Below are positions 41,942 through 50,281 of a stretch of DNA of 64,000 nt, piece after piece. Source of the DNA: Mycolicibacterium goodii (GTDB lineage Bacteria > Actinomycetota > Actinomycetes > Mycobacteriales > Mycobacteriaceae); assembly GCF_022370755.2 (NCBI RefSeq), contig NZ_CP092364.2:248001-312000 (forward strand), read 5' to 3'. A program made the translations under genes and the position numbers. The stretch's first letter is position 1; every line of letters starts with the position of its first letter. The notes under the pieces are model-generated. The model saw only the letters and a list, made by a program, of their open reading frames with translations. It had not been told where the DNA came from and did not search any database.

Positions 41942-43866
41942 CCGCAACCATCGAGCCCGTCCAGCAGCAGAACGTGGCGCCGGACCATCCGCTCACCCCG
42001 CTCACCGCTGACGAGATCCGCACCGCGCGCCGCGTCGTCGCCGACAGCGGACTGCTCGGCGACGACGTGCGCTTCGTCTACCTGGCACTCGAAGAACCGC
42101 ACAAGCAGACCGTGCTGGCGTTCACGCCGGGCGACCCCATCGAACGCCGGGCCAGGGTGCTGCTGCTCGACCGTGCCACCGGCAAGGGCAGCGATCTGGT
42201 GGTGTCGATCACCGAGGGAACCATCGTCAGCCAGGTGCACATCGACAGCGAGATCGACGGCCACGTGCCGATTCTCGACCAGGAGTTCGAGGACATCGAG
42301 TCGTTTCTGCTCGACTGTCCCGAGTGGATCGCCGCGATGCGCAAGCGCGAGCTGGACCCCGCCAAGGTGCGCGCGGTGCCGCTGTCGGCGGGCGTGTTCG
42401 GGCATGAGGACGAGGTCGGCAAGCGCATCGTGCGGGTGCTCGCGTTCTACCAGTACGATCAGGCCGACCTGCCGTGGTCGCATCCCATCGACGGCGTCGT
42501 GGCGTACGTCGACCTCACCCGACGTGCGGTGGTCAAGGTGATCGACGAGGTCGAGTTGCCGCTGCCCGCCGAGCGCGGACAGTGGGACGCCGAACCACAC
42601 GCCATGCCGGTGCGCACCGACCTCAAGCCCATCGAGATCACGCAGCCGGAAGGCCCGAGCTTCACCGTGAACGGCAACGAGATCACCTGGGCGGACTGGA
42701 AGTTCCGCTTCGGGTTCGACGTGCGGGAAGGTCTGACGCTGCACCAGATCTCGATCGACGGCAGGCCGGTGGTGTACCGCGCCTCGGTGGCCGAGATGGT
42801 GGTGCCCTACGCCGACCCTTCGCCGGTGCGGTACTGGCAGAACTACTTCGACCAGGGCGAGTACCTGTTCGGCCGCTACACCAACTCCCTTGAGCTGGGC
42901 TGTGACTGCCTCGGTGAGATCCAGTACTTCGACGCCACGATCGCCGACGAGGACGGCAATCCGCGTGTGATGAAGAACGCGATCTGTTTGCACGAGGAGG
43001 ATTTCGGCGTGCTGTGGAAGCACACCGACATGTTCAACAACATGGCCGAGGTCCGTCGTTCACGCCGCCTGGTGATCTCGTTCTTCCTCACCATCGGCAA
43101 CTACGACTACGGCTTCTACTGGTATCTGTACCTCGACGGCACGATCGAGTTGGAGGCCAAGGCCACCGGCATCGTGTTCACCTCGGCCTACCGCGGACCC
43201 GACGGTTACGCCACCGAGATGGCGCCCGGGCTCGGCGCGCCGTTCCACCAGCACATGTTCTCGGCGCGGCTGGACATGTCGGTCGACGGCAACACCAACA
43301 CGGTGGAGGAGGCCGACGCCGTACCGGTGCCTGTCGGACCCGACAATCCGTGGGGCAATGCGTTCCGGCAGCAGAAGACCAAGCTGACCCGCGAGTCGGA
43401 GGCCATGCGCGTGGCCGACAACCTCAAGGCCCGTGTCTGGCACATCACGAACCCCACCAAGCAGAACCGGCTGGGGCAGAACGTCGGCTACGCACTGCAT
43501 CCGGAAGGACAACCCGTGCTGTTGGCCGATCCGTCGAGCTCGATCGCCAAGCGTGCGGCGTTCGCCACCAAGCACCTGTGGGTGACGAAATATGATCCGG
43601 CGGAACGGTATCCGGCGGGGCAGTTCGTCAACCAGCACCCCGGCAACGGCGGCCTGCCGTCGTTCGTCGCGCACGACCGCAACATCGAGGGCGAGGACAT
43701 CGTGGTCTGGCACACCTTCGGTCTGACCCACTTCCCGCGCCCGGAGGACTGGCCGGTGATGCCGGTGGACTACGCGGGGTTCAAACTCAAGCCGCTCGGC
43801 TTCTTCGACCGCAACCCGGCGTTGAACGTTCCGCGCGCGCCGAAGTCGCATTGCTGCGAGGATTGA
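41938..43866 (+). CDS. Copper-containing primary amine oxidase (TPQ enzyme)
   Basis: A 642-residue quinoprotein that oxidises primary amines to aldehydes with release of ammonia and hydrogen peroxide. The cofactor tyrosine is Tyr389 in TIGNYDYGF, which self-processes to topaquinone; copper ligands are His437 and His439 (FHQHMF) and His598 (LTHFPRPEDW); the catalytic base is Asp305 in YFDQGEYLFG. Length and lack of a signal peptide fit the cytosolic Arthrobacter-type phenylethylamine or histamine oxidases. AAGGAG lies upstream of ATG 41938. The aldehyde dehydrogenase encoded 1.5 kb upstream completes the route to the acid. Confidence 0.96.
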   Translation: MTATIEPVQQQNVAPDHPLTPLTADEIRTARRVVADSGLLGDDVRFVYLALEEPHKQTVLAFTPGDPIERRARVLLLDRATGKGSDLVVSITEGTIVSQVHIDSEIDGHVPILDQEFEDIESFLLDCPEWIAAMRKRELDPAKVRAVPLSAGVFGHEDEVGKRIVRVLAFYQYDQADLPWSHPIDGVVAYVDLTRRAVVKVIDEVELPLPAERGQWDAEPHAMPVRTDLKPIEITQPEGPSFTVNGNEITWADWKFRFGFDVREGLTLHQISIDGRPVVYRASVAEMVVPYADPSPVRYWQNYFDQGEYLFGRYTNSLELGCDCLGEIQYFDATIADEDGNPRVMKNAICLHEEDFGVLWKHTDMFNNMAEVRRSRRLVISFFLTIGNYDYGFYWYLYLDGTIELEAKATGIVFTSAYRGPDGYATEMAPGLGAPFHQHMFSARLDMSVDGNTNTVEEADAVPVPVGPDNPWGNAFRQQKTKLTRESEAMRVADNLKARVWHITNPTKQNRLGQNVGYALHPEGQPVLLADPSSSIAKRAAFATKHLWVTKYDPAERYPAGQFVNQHPGNGGLPSFVAHDRNIEGEDIVVWHTFGLTHFPRPEDWPVMPVDYAGFKLKPLGFFDRNPALNVPRAPKSHCCED

Positions 43867-43869
43867 GAG

Positions 43870-44256
43870 ATGTCCGCTGTGCACACGCCCGCCGTCCTCG
43901 GACGGCGGGCGTGTGCCCTGCTCGCGGCCGCCTCGGCGACCCTGCACGTCTTCATGCTCACCCACGCGGGAAGCGTGGTGGCGGCCGGTCTGCTCGCGGT
44001 GATGATCCTCGCGTGCCTGTGGTGTGCGCGGGATCTGTGGCGGCGCGGGACGCCGGGGGTGTGGTGCACGGTGGCGCTGATGAATCTCGCGATGGTCGCG
44101 CTGCACACACCCATGCCGGCCCATCATCACCACGGAACCGCGGTGTCGGGCCACTCCGGCCTGATGATGTTCACGGTGCTGCTCGCGCTCACCGAGGCGG
44201 CCATCGCCGGAACGGTCCTGTACTACCGCACCCGCAACCGGTCCGTCAGCACCTGA
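43870..44256 (+). CDS. Small histidine-containing membrane protein downstream of the amine oxidase
   Basis: A 128-residue protein with about four hydrophobic segments and a His/Met-rich loop (HTPMPAHHHHGTAVSGHSGLMM, shown in two parts: HTPMPAHHHHG and TAVSGHSG). Such loops bind Cu or other transition metals, and the gene starts three bases after the copper amine oxidase stop. A role in copper supply is possible but is inference; I do not recognise a named family. A strong hairpin occupies codons 5-16, so expression may be attenuated, or translation may begin at a later ATG such as 43953. Confidence 0.7.
   Translation: MSAVHTPAVLGRRACALLAAASATLHVFMLTHAGSVVAAGLLAVMILACLWCARDLWRRGTPGVWCTVALMNLAMVALHTPMPAHHHHGTAVSGHSGLMMFTVLLALTEAAIAGTVLYYRTRNRSVST
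43881..43916. terminator. Perfect GC-rich hairpin just after the amine oxidase
   Basis: A 17-base-pair perfect stem (43881-43897 with 43900-43916) around TC, 15 bases after the amine oxidase stop codon. It has the look of an intrinsic terminator, yet it lies within the start of the small membrane-protein gene. It may act as a partial terminator for the amine-oxidase transcript. Confidence 0.65.
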
Positions 44257-44259
44257 GGT

Positions 44260-44964
44260 TCATGCCTCGAGTTCACCGAGGATCTTGCCTTCGATGCTGG
44301 CGCGCGTCGTGGCGGGCAGCACGATGAGCCCGTCGAGTTCCTTCTGTGCCCGCGTGTAGGCGGTTCGGCGCTCCTGCGGTGTAGCGCCCTCGTCCGACGC
44401 GAGCCGCAGCAACTGTTGGGCGCGGGCCAGGCGTTCCTGTGCCTCGGCGGAGAAGTCGCTGCGGCGCCGGCGGATCGCCTCGGTCTCGGCGATGTCGAAC
44501 GCGGTCACGTATTCATGTACGGCGTCGCGGTATTCGAGTTGCGCGGCCCGGTCGCCGAGGATGTCCGCCACGTTGTCGGGCCGCAGCAGATCGGCGCGGC
44601 TGCGTGCCTTGTGGAACGCGATGGTCAGCGGATCGCGCATGTCCGTCATCAGCGGGAAGTCCAGCAGCTTCGCGATGTCGATCTCGTAGTCGAGCCAGCG
44701 CGCGTTGGTGCGGTCGTGGCGTTCCAGCACCTTTGTGAGCTCACGCGCGTATCCGGCGTCGGCCGCCCTGGCGGCCTCGGCGGCCCGCGCCATCTCGACC
44801 TTGGTCTGCTGCTTGATGCGGTAACGCTCCAGGCGACGTTCGGCGCGGCGTTCGTTGGCGGCGGCCACAGCCCTGATGCCGCCGCCGATCATTCCTCCGA
44901 GCGGAAAGATCAACCACCAGAAGTTCCCTGCGAAGTGCCACAAGGGTTCCACAAAACCCAGCAT
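44260..44964 (-). CDS. Conserved membrane-anchored protein of unknown function
   Basis: A 234-residue protein from ATG 44964. One N-terminal TM helix (about residues 8-29: FAGNFWWLIFPLGGMIGGGI) is followed by a long, highly charged helical region rich in Arg, Glu and Ala (NERRAERRLERYRIKQQ, ARAAEAARAADAGYARELTKVLERHD), probably a coiled coil in the cytoplasm. The C-terminal half has no motif I recognise. Gene and product type are common beside mycobacterial membrane systems. It is divergent from the degenerate ATPase gene, 44 bases away, and convergent with the small membrane protein. Confidence 0.8.
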   Translation of the reverse strand: MLGFVEPLWHFAGNFWWLIFPLGGMIGGGIRAVAAANERRAERRLERYRIKQQTKVEMARAAEAARAADAGYARELTKVLERHDRTNARWLDYEIDIAKLLDFPLMTDMRDPLTIAFHKARSRADLLRPDNVADILGDRAAQLEYRDAVHEYVTAFDIAETEAIRRRRSDFSAEAQERLARAQQLLRLASDEGATPQERRTAYTRAQKELDGLIVLPATTRASIEGKILGELEA

Positions 44965-45008
44965 GCCAGTCGGGGGTGTATTGCCACGGTGTGTGATGAG
45001 ATTGGCCC

Positions 45009-45740
45009 ATGCCTGAGCTGAGCGCCGAGCCCGATCCGGATGCCGACCAGCAAAAGCCACCAGCGGTCACCGCGCGCGGCATCACGATGCGCGGGCCGTG
45101 GGGCCCGGTGTACGGGCCCATCGATCTGGACATCGCCGAAGGTGGCGTGACCGCGCTGGTGGCGCCGTCGGGCGCGGGCCGTACCGCGTTGTTGCTGACG
45201 CTGGCCGGGCGCATGCGACCCGAGTCCGGCGAGGTGACGGTGTTCGGCCGAAGCCGTGCCGAGCACATCTTCGACCTCTCGGCGGTTGCCGCGGTCGAGG
45301 ACGTCGACGCGGTCCCCGAGTCGGTGACCGTGCGTGACATCGTCACCGAGCAGCGCCGCTGGGACGCGCCGTGGTACCGGCTGGTGCCGCGTGCAGGCGC
45401 AGACGACCTCGCCGCGATGTGTGCCCCGGTGTTCGGGGACCTGCCGGTGCCGCCGCTGGGCGAATACTTCGACGACCTCACCGAACTCGATCAGGTCCTG
45501 CTGCGCATCGCACTGGCCAACACGTCGACACCTCCGCTGCTCATCGTCGGCGATCTCGACCACATCACCGACGACCGCAACCGCGAGCTGCTGCTGTCCC
45601 GCCTGCTCGTGCTCGGGCAGCGGCAAACCGTCGTCACCGCCACGGTCAACCCGGTGGCCAACGCCGCCGTGACCCATGTGGCGGTACCGAACACCACCGC
45701 GGCCGAGCTGGCCGCAGCCGCACAGAAGGGTGGCAAGTAA
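45009..45740 (+). CDS. Degenerate ABC ATPase partner of the YhgE/Pip exporter
   Basis: A 243-residue ABC-ATPase-like protein lacking key residues. The P-loop reads APSGAGRTALL, with Arg in place of the invariant Lys; the position of the LSGGQ signature is DLTELDQVLLRIALA; Walker B is LLIVGDLDHI, without the catalytic Glu after the Asp. The overall order (strand, P-loop, helix, strand, helical segment, Walker B, switch TATVNP) is still that of an ABC ATPase. It ends two bases before the membrane-protein gene, so they are co-translated. It may bind nucleotide without hydrolysis or play a structural part. Confidence 0.88.
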   Translation: MPELSAEPDPDADQQKPPAVTARGITMRGPWGPVYGPIDLDIAEGGVTALVAPSGAGRTALLLTLAGRMRPESGEVTVFGRSRAEHIFDLSAVAAVEDVDAVPESVTVRDIVTEQRRWDAPWYRLVPRAGADDLAAMCAPVFGDLPVPPLGEYFDDLTELDQVLLRIALANTSTPPLLIVGDLDHITDDRNRELLLSRLLVLGQRQTVVTATVNPVANAAVTHVAVPNTTAAELAAAAQKGGK

Positions 45741-45742
45741 CC

Positions 45743-47749
45743 GTGCTCGCCGGAATGTCTCTCGGCACCGATTTCAAGCGGTTCTCCCGCGGGGCGATGC
45801 CGCGCATCGCGCTGGTCACCGTGATCCTCATGCCGCTGCTGTACGGCGCGATGTACCTGTGGGCGTTCTGGAACCCGTTCGACGAGGTGAACAAGGTTCC
45901 GGTGGCGTTGGTCAACGAGGACCAGGGCGCCGTCGTGCAGGGGCAGCGGCTCAACGCGGGCCAGGAGGTGTCCGACGCCCTCGTCGATTCCGGTGAGCTC
46001 CAGTTGCACCGCGTCTCGGCCGACGAGGCGGCCGACGGCGTCGGCAGCGGCAAGTACTACTTCTCGATCACGCTGCCGCCGGACTTCAGCACCGCCATCG
46101 CGTCGCCGTCGGGTGATTCGCCGCAGCAGGCCACGTTGCGCTTCACGTTCAACGACGCCAACAACTACCTGGGCTCGATCATCGGGCAGAACGCCGCACG
46201 TGAGGTGATCAACCAGATCAACGCGCGCATCGGCGAACGCACCGTGGGCACGGTGCTCACCGGGCTCACCGATGCCGGCGCCGGCCTGGTGAAAGCCGCC
46301 GACGGGGCCGAGCAACTCGCCGATGGCAACGCGGCGGCCAACGACGGCGCGCACCGCCTGGCCTCCGGCGCCGACGCGCTCACGGCGGGTCTGGTGACCG
46401 CGCGCGACGGCTCGGCGCAGTTGGCGGCGGGCACCCGTCAGTTGTCGACGGCGGTCACGACCGCGACGGATCCGCTGCTGCACGTGCTCGACCGGGTCGG
46501 GGAGCTCAACCTCGATCCCGACGAGGTGGGACGGGCGGCGCAACGGTTGTCGGGTGCGGTGCGCTCGACGACAGACCGCATCGCGGCGCTCAACATCGAT
46601 CAGGCGCAGGCCGCCGCGATCGTCGACCAGGCTGTCAACTTCCTGCGCAACAGCCCCGACCCGACCGCCCGCGACACCGGCGAGTTCCTGGCCGGAGCCC
46701 ACCGCATCCTCACGTCGCTGGGGATCGACCCGACCACCGACGAGGGTCTGATCCGGTTGCGCGACAGCGCAGGCGAACTCGAGAACGAGCTCGGCGATCC
46801 CAACAGCAAGATGCGGACGTTCATCACCAAGGCGCTCAACGGCGGCCTGCGCGCCGACGTCGTCAAACTGCGCGACGGTGCACAACAGCTCAACAGCGGC
46901 GCCCAGGCCCTCAACAGCGGGCTCGTGCAGCTGACCAACGGTGGCCGTCAACTGTCCAGCGGAGCAAATGAACTCGCGGCAGGCACCGACAAACTGGAGG
47001 TCGGAAGCCGCCAACTGGCCACGGCACTGCGCGACGGTTCGACCCAGGTGCCGTCGTGGACCCCGCAGCAGCGCACCGAGGTTGCCCGGACCCTGGCCGC
47101 ACCCGTCGCACTCGACATCGAAACCCACAACCCGGCAGTCACGTTCGGTACGGGCTTCGCACCGTTCTTCCTGCCGCTGGCACTGTTCATCGGTGCGCTG
47201 ATCATCTGGATGCTGTTGAAGCCCTTGCAGTCCCGGCCCGTCGTGAACGGTCTGGGTGCGCTGCGCGTCGTGCTGGCGTCCTACTGGCCGGGCCTGCTGG
47301 TCGCGGTGTGCCAGGTGGTGGTGATGTACGTCGTCGTGCACTTCGGTGTCGGACTGCAGGCCAAGTACCCGCTGGCGACGGTCGCGTTCCTGGTGCTCGT
47401 CGCGGCCACCTTCCTTGCGCTCATCCAGGCGTTCAACGCACTGTTCGGCGTGTCGGTGGGCCGTGTCGTCACGCTCGCGTTCCTGATGCTGCAACTGGTG
47501 TCCGCGGGTGGCATCTATCCGGTCGAGACCACCGCCAAACCGTTCCAGATCCTGCATCCCGTCGACCCGATGACCTACGCCGTCAACGGTCTTCGGCAGG
47601 TGATCGTGGGCGGTGTCGACTCGCGGTTGTGGATCGCGATCGCGGTGCTCACCGGCCTGCTCGCGGTGTCGTTGGCCGGCAGTGCCTGGGCGGCGCGGCG
47701 AAACCGGCAGTACACGATGGACCGCCTGCGGCCTCCGATCGAAGTCTGA
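45743..47749 (+). CDS. YhgE/Pip-domain membrane protein (ABC-2-like exporter)
   Basis: A 668-residue protein with one N-terminal TM helix (LVTVILMPLLYGAMYLWAF), a large extracytoplasmic region (about residues 40-480) and a C-terminal block of six TM helices. The extracytoplasmic part has YhgE/Pip repeats of the type 'LADGNAAANDGAHRLASGADAL' (three or more alanine/glycine/leucine repeats of a long coiled coil, again at LNSGAQALNSGLVQLTNGG). Homologues include phage-infection protein Pip and ESX/type VII accessory YueB-like proteins. With the upstream ATPase-like protein it forms an ABC-2-type system of unknown cargo. GTG 45743 lies right after the previous stop. Confidence 0.9.
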   Translation: MLAGMSLGTDFKRFSRGAMPRIALVTVILMPLLYGAMYLWAFWNPFDEVNKVPVALVNEDQGAVVQGQRLNAGQEVSDALVDSGELQLHRVSADEAADGVGSGKYYFSITLPPDFSTAIASPSGDSPQQATLRFTFNDANNYLGSIIGQNAAREVINQINARIGERTVGTVLTGLTDAGAGLVKAADGAEQLADGNAAANDGAHRLASGADALTAGLVTARDGSAQLAAGTRQLSTAVTTATDPLLHVLDRVGELNLDPDEVGRAAQRLSGAVRSTTDRIAALNIDQAQAAAIVDQAVNFLRNSPDPTARDTGEFLAGAHRILTSLGIDPTTDEGLIRLRDSAGELENELGDPNSKMRTFITKALNGGLRADVVKLRDGAQQLNSGAQALNSGLVQLTNGGRQLSSGANELAAGTDKLEVGSRQLATALRDGSTQVPSWTPQQRTEVARTLAAPVALDIETHNPAVTFGTGFAPFFLPLALFIGALIIWMLLKPLQSRPVVNGLGALRVVLASYWPGLLVAVCQVVVMYVVVHFGVGLQAKYPLATVAFLVLVAATFLALIQAFNALFGVSVGRVVTLAFLMLQLVSAGGIYPVETTAKPFQILHPVDPMTYAVNGLRQVIVGGVDSRLWIAIAVLTGLLAVSLAGSAWAARRNRQYTMDRLRPPIEV

Positions 47750-47759
47750 TGCGCCGCAC

Positions 47760-47805
47760 GTAACGCCACGGCGGAAAAACACGCGATTTTCCGCCGTGGC
47801 GTTAC
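47760..47805. repeat. Hairpin repeat GTAACGCCACGGCGGAA, copy A
   Basis: Perfect 19-base arms (47760-47778 and 47787-47805) with an eight-base loop. It starts ten bases after the exporter stop codon and covers the TAA stop of the convergent gene. The arm sequence recurs at 48673-48728 on the other side of that gene. It likely serves as a bidirectional terminator. Confidence 0.85.
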
Positions 47806-48638
47806 GAACGCGAAGCCCACGCCTTTGCCACCCGCTTGAGCACGGTCGCTTCGCCGTCACGTGCGGTCACGCGGATCACGATCCACCCGGCTTCGACCAT
47901 CTCGTCCATGCGTTGGATGTCCTTGCGCAGCGTGACCGGATCTGTGTGGTGCAGTCCTTCGTACTCCAGCGCGATCTTCAGCTCGGGCCAGGCCATGTCG
48001 ACCTCCCCGATCAATGCGCCGTACTCGTTGAGCACCGCGTACTGCGTCTGCGGTGGCGGGTATCCGGCCCGCACGACCACGAGCCGCAGCCACGTCTCAC
48101 GCGGGGATTCCGCGCCGGGGTCGACGAGGGCGATGGTGTTGCGCGCCTGCCGAATTCCCTTGCGCGCCACGCGGTTTTCGACGGCCAGTTCGATGTCGGC
48201 GACCTTGAGTCGGGCGGCCCGGGCCAGGGCATCGATCGCAGGGACCGCGATGTCCTCGGGAAACTTGCACGCCAGGTCAACCGCGGTGCGAGCAGGCGTG
48301 GTGACGCGCATGTCACCGATCAGGCAGATCTCGTCGTCTTCGATCGCATCGCTCCAGACGACGATGCCCCGCGCCGGTCGACGGTTGGTGTCGAGGATGT
48401 AGGCGGGTAGGCCCGGGTCGATCCAGCGAGCACCGTGCAGCGCTGCTGCCGAGTAGCCCGCCAGGACACCCCGGCGCCTCGACCGCAGCCAGCCTGCCTT
48501 CGCGCGCAACACCGCGGTGGGCCGGGTCCCTTTTTCGATGTAGACGTCCTGGTGTACGGCGACGAAACGGCTGCGCAGTTGGTGACGCGTCAGCGTGCCT
48601 GCGGCGAGCGCCTCACTGCCGAGAAACGGTTCCCCCAT
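47802..48638 (-). CDS. Vsr/DUF559-like nuclease-fold protein of mycobacterial type
   Basis: A 278-residue protein from ATG 48638. The N-terminal 70 residues resemble the winged-helix AbiEi-type antitoxin segment (ALAAGTLTRHQLRSRFVAVHQDVYI, RRGVLAGYSAAALHG). The C-terminal third has the restriction-endonuclease-like pattern seen in Vsr/DUF559 proteins: an Asp in LIGEVDMAWPELKIALEYEG, then HH and a long helix ending in WIVIRVT. The protein type is abundant in mycobacteria without a known role. The gene is bounded on both sides by copies of one hairpin repeat; its stop codon lies within copy A. Confidence 0.8.
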   Translation of the reverse strand: MGEPFLGSEALAAGTLTRHQLRSRFVAVHQDVYIEKGTRPTAVLRAKAGWLRSRRRGVLAGYSAAALHGARWIDPGLPAYILDTNRRPARGIVVWSDAIEDDEICLIGDMRVTTPARTAVDLACKFPEDIAVPAIDALARAARLKVADIELAVENRVARKGIRQARNTIALVDPGAESPRETWLRLVVVRAGYPPPQTQYAVLNEYGALIGEVDMAWPELKIALEYEGLHHTDPVTLRKDIQRMDEMVEAGWIVIRVTARDGEATVLKRVAKAWASRS

Positions 48639-48672
48639 GGCAGGAGTGTGCCGACGCCTACCGACAACTTCG

Positions 48673-48728
48673 CGTTCGTAACGCCACGGCGGAAATTCCT
48701 CCAAAATTCCGCCGTGGCGTTACGAACG
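48673..48728. repeat. Hairpin repeat GTAACGCCACGGCGGAA, copy B
   Basis: Perfect 22-base arms (48673-48694 and 48707-48728) with a 12-base loop. The inner 17 bases of each arm equal those of copy A. It lies between the end of accD3 and the start of the Vsr-like gene, both on the minus strand, and is placed as a terminator for accD3. Confidence 0.85.
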
Positions 48729-48744
48729 GCGCATGAAAGCAGGA

Positions 48745-50214
48745 CTACAAGCCGATTCGGCGATACCGCTCCAACCGCGCGCGCAGCCGGTCCTCGTCGG
48801 GGACGTTGCGCAGGCCGTACAACTCGGCGGCGATCGCGGTGGACAATCGGGCCGTGAACGCGCGCGGTTCGTCGGCGGCATCGGGTTTTTCGGGGACGAC
48901 GACGTCGACGATGCCGTGGCGCAGCAGGTCGACGGCCCGAACGCCTTGTGCGGCAGCGAGTTCGGCGGCATGCTCGGTGTCGCGGTAGACGATCGCGCTG
49001 GCACCCTCGGGGGGTAATGGGGCGAGCCAGCCGTTGGACGCGGCCAGTACGCGATCGGCGGGCACCATCGCCAGCGCTGGTCCGCCGCTGCCCTGACCCA
49101 TGAGCACCGACACGGTCGGGGTGTCGAGCGTGACGAGTTCGGCCAGGCAGCGGGCGATCTCACCGGCCAGCCCGCCCTGCTCGGCCTCGGTCGACAGCGC
49201 GGGCCCGGCGGTGTCGATCACCAGCACGAGTGGTAACCGCAGCCCGGCGGCCAGCGCCATCCCGCGGCGGGCCTCGCGCAGCGCGCCGGGGCCCACCAGC
49301 CCGCCGACGATACGGCGCTGGCCGAGTACGACGGCAGGCTGACCGGAGAACCGTGCCAGCGCGAGCAGCGTCGTCGCCGCCTCACCTCGTTCGGTGCCCG
49401 ACAGCAGCACCTGATCGGTCGCACCGTGACGCAGCAGGAACCCGACACCGGGGCGGTCGGGACGACGCGAGGCGACGACCGAGTCCCACGCCGGCACATC
49501 CGGCAAAGCCTCGGCCATCACCGGCGAAGGCGCGGGCCCCGGCGCGTCGGCGACCACACGCAACGTCCGGTCCAGGGTCTCGCGCAGCAGCGCCAGCGGC
49601 ACCACACCGTCGATGACGCCATGGGCGTGCAGGTTCTCGGCGGTCTGCACGCCGGACGGGAACGGCTCGCCGTAGAGGTGTTCGTACACGCGGGGGCCGA
49701 GGAACCCGATCAGCGCACCGGGTTCGGCCGCGGTGACGTGGCCCAGCGAACCCCACGACGCGAACACCCCGCCGGTCGTGGGATGCCGCAGGTACACCAG
49801 GTAGGGCAGGTGGGCCTGCTTGTGCAGTTCGACCGCCGCGGCGATCTTGACCATCTGCAGGAACGCGACCGTGCCCTCCTGCATGCGCGTGCCGCCCGAA
49901 CTCGGCGAAGCCAGCAGCGGTAGGCGCTCGGCGGTCGCGCGCTGCACGGCCGCGGTGATCCGCTCGGCCGCAGCCACGCCGATCGAACCGGCGAGGAAGT
50001 CGAACTCGCACGCCACGACCGCGACGCGTCGGCCGAACACCGTGCCCTCGCCGGTCACCACCGATTCGTCCAACCCGGTCTTCGCCGCGGCCTCGGCCAG
50101 TTCGCGTCGGTAGGCGTCGTCGGGGCCCACGTCGAGTGGGGCGGAGTCCCAGCTGCGGAAGGAACCCTCGTCCAGCACTGCATCCCGAAGCGCCAGCGCG
50201 CCGATCCGACTCAC
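48745..50214 (-). CDS. accD3: Acetyl/propionyl-CoA carboxylase carboxyltransferase AccD3
   Basis: A 489-residue fusion of the beta (AccD-like, N-terminal) and alpha (AccA-like, C-terminal) halves of a carboxyltransferase. The beta half has the crotonase-fold loops PLLASPSSGGTRMQEG and HPTTGGVFASWGS; the alpha half has LVLVIDTAGPALSTEAEQGG and MGQGSGGPALAMVPADRV. No CxxC zinc finger is seen at the N-terminus, unlike E. coli AccD. Rv0904c (accD3) lies next to prrA in M. tuberculosis; here 28 kb lies between. The enzyme moves CO2 from biotin to an acyl-CoA; the specific acyl-CoA is not proven for AccD3. Confidence 0.94.
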   Translation of the reverse strand: MSRIGALALRDAVLDEGSFRSWDSAPLDVGPDDAYRRELAEAAAKTGLDESVVTGEGTVFGRRVAVVACEFDFLAGSIGVAAAERITAAVQRATAERLPLLASPSSGGTRMQEGTVAFLQMVKIAAAVELHKQAHLPYLVYLRHPTTGGVFASWGSLGHVTAAEPGALIGFLGPRVYEHLYGEPFPSGVQTAENLHAHGVIDGVVPLALLRETLDRTLRVVADAPGPAPSPVMAEALPDVPAWDSVVASRRPDRPGVGFLLRHGATDQVLLSGTERGEAATTLLALARFSGQPAVVLGQRRIVGGLVGPGALREARRGMALAAGLRLPLVLVIDTAGPALSTEAEQGGLAGEIARCLAELVTLDTPTVSVLMGQGSGGPALAMVPADRVLAASNGWLAPLPPEGASAIVYRDTEHAAELAAAQGVRAVDLLRHGIVDVVVPEKPDAADEPRAFTARLSTAIAAELYGLRNVPDEDRLRARLERYRRIGL

Positions 50215-50251
50215 ACCCGAAGGTTAGCCGACGCACCGTGACCAGCTTCGG

Positions 50252-50281
50252 TTGCCGAAAACGCGGCGCCATGGCAATAAT
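50252..50281 (+). promoter_or_regulatory. SigA-type promoter for the glycosyltransferase/glucosidase operon
   Basis: TTGCCG (50252-50257) and AATAAT (50276-50281) are spaced by 18 bases, four and five matches of six to the TTGACA/TATAAT consensus. The last base of the -10 box is the first base of the CIRCE-like element, so a bound repressor would block transcription. Confidence 0.55.

Noticed and set aside
40663..43866. A 1,067-codon frame apparently fusing permease and amine oxidase
   Set aside because: The first part is an off-frame reading of the permease. The real permease ends at 41941 and the amine oxidase starts at 41938, so there is no fusion.
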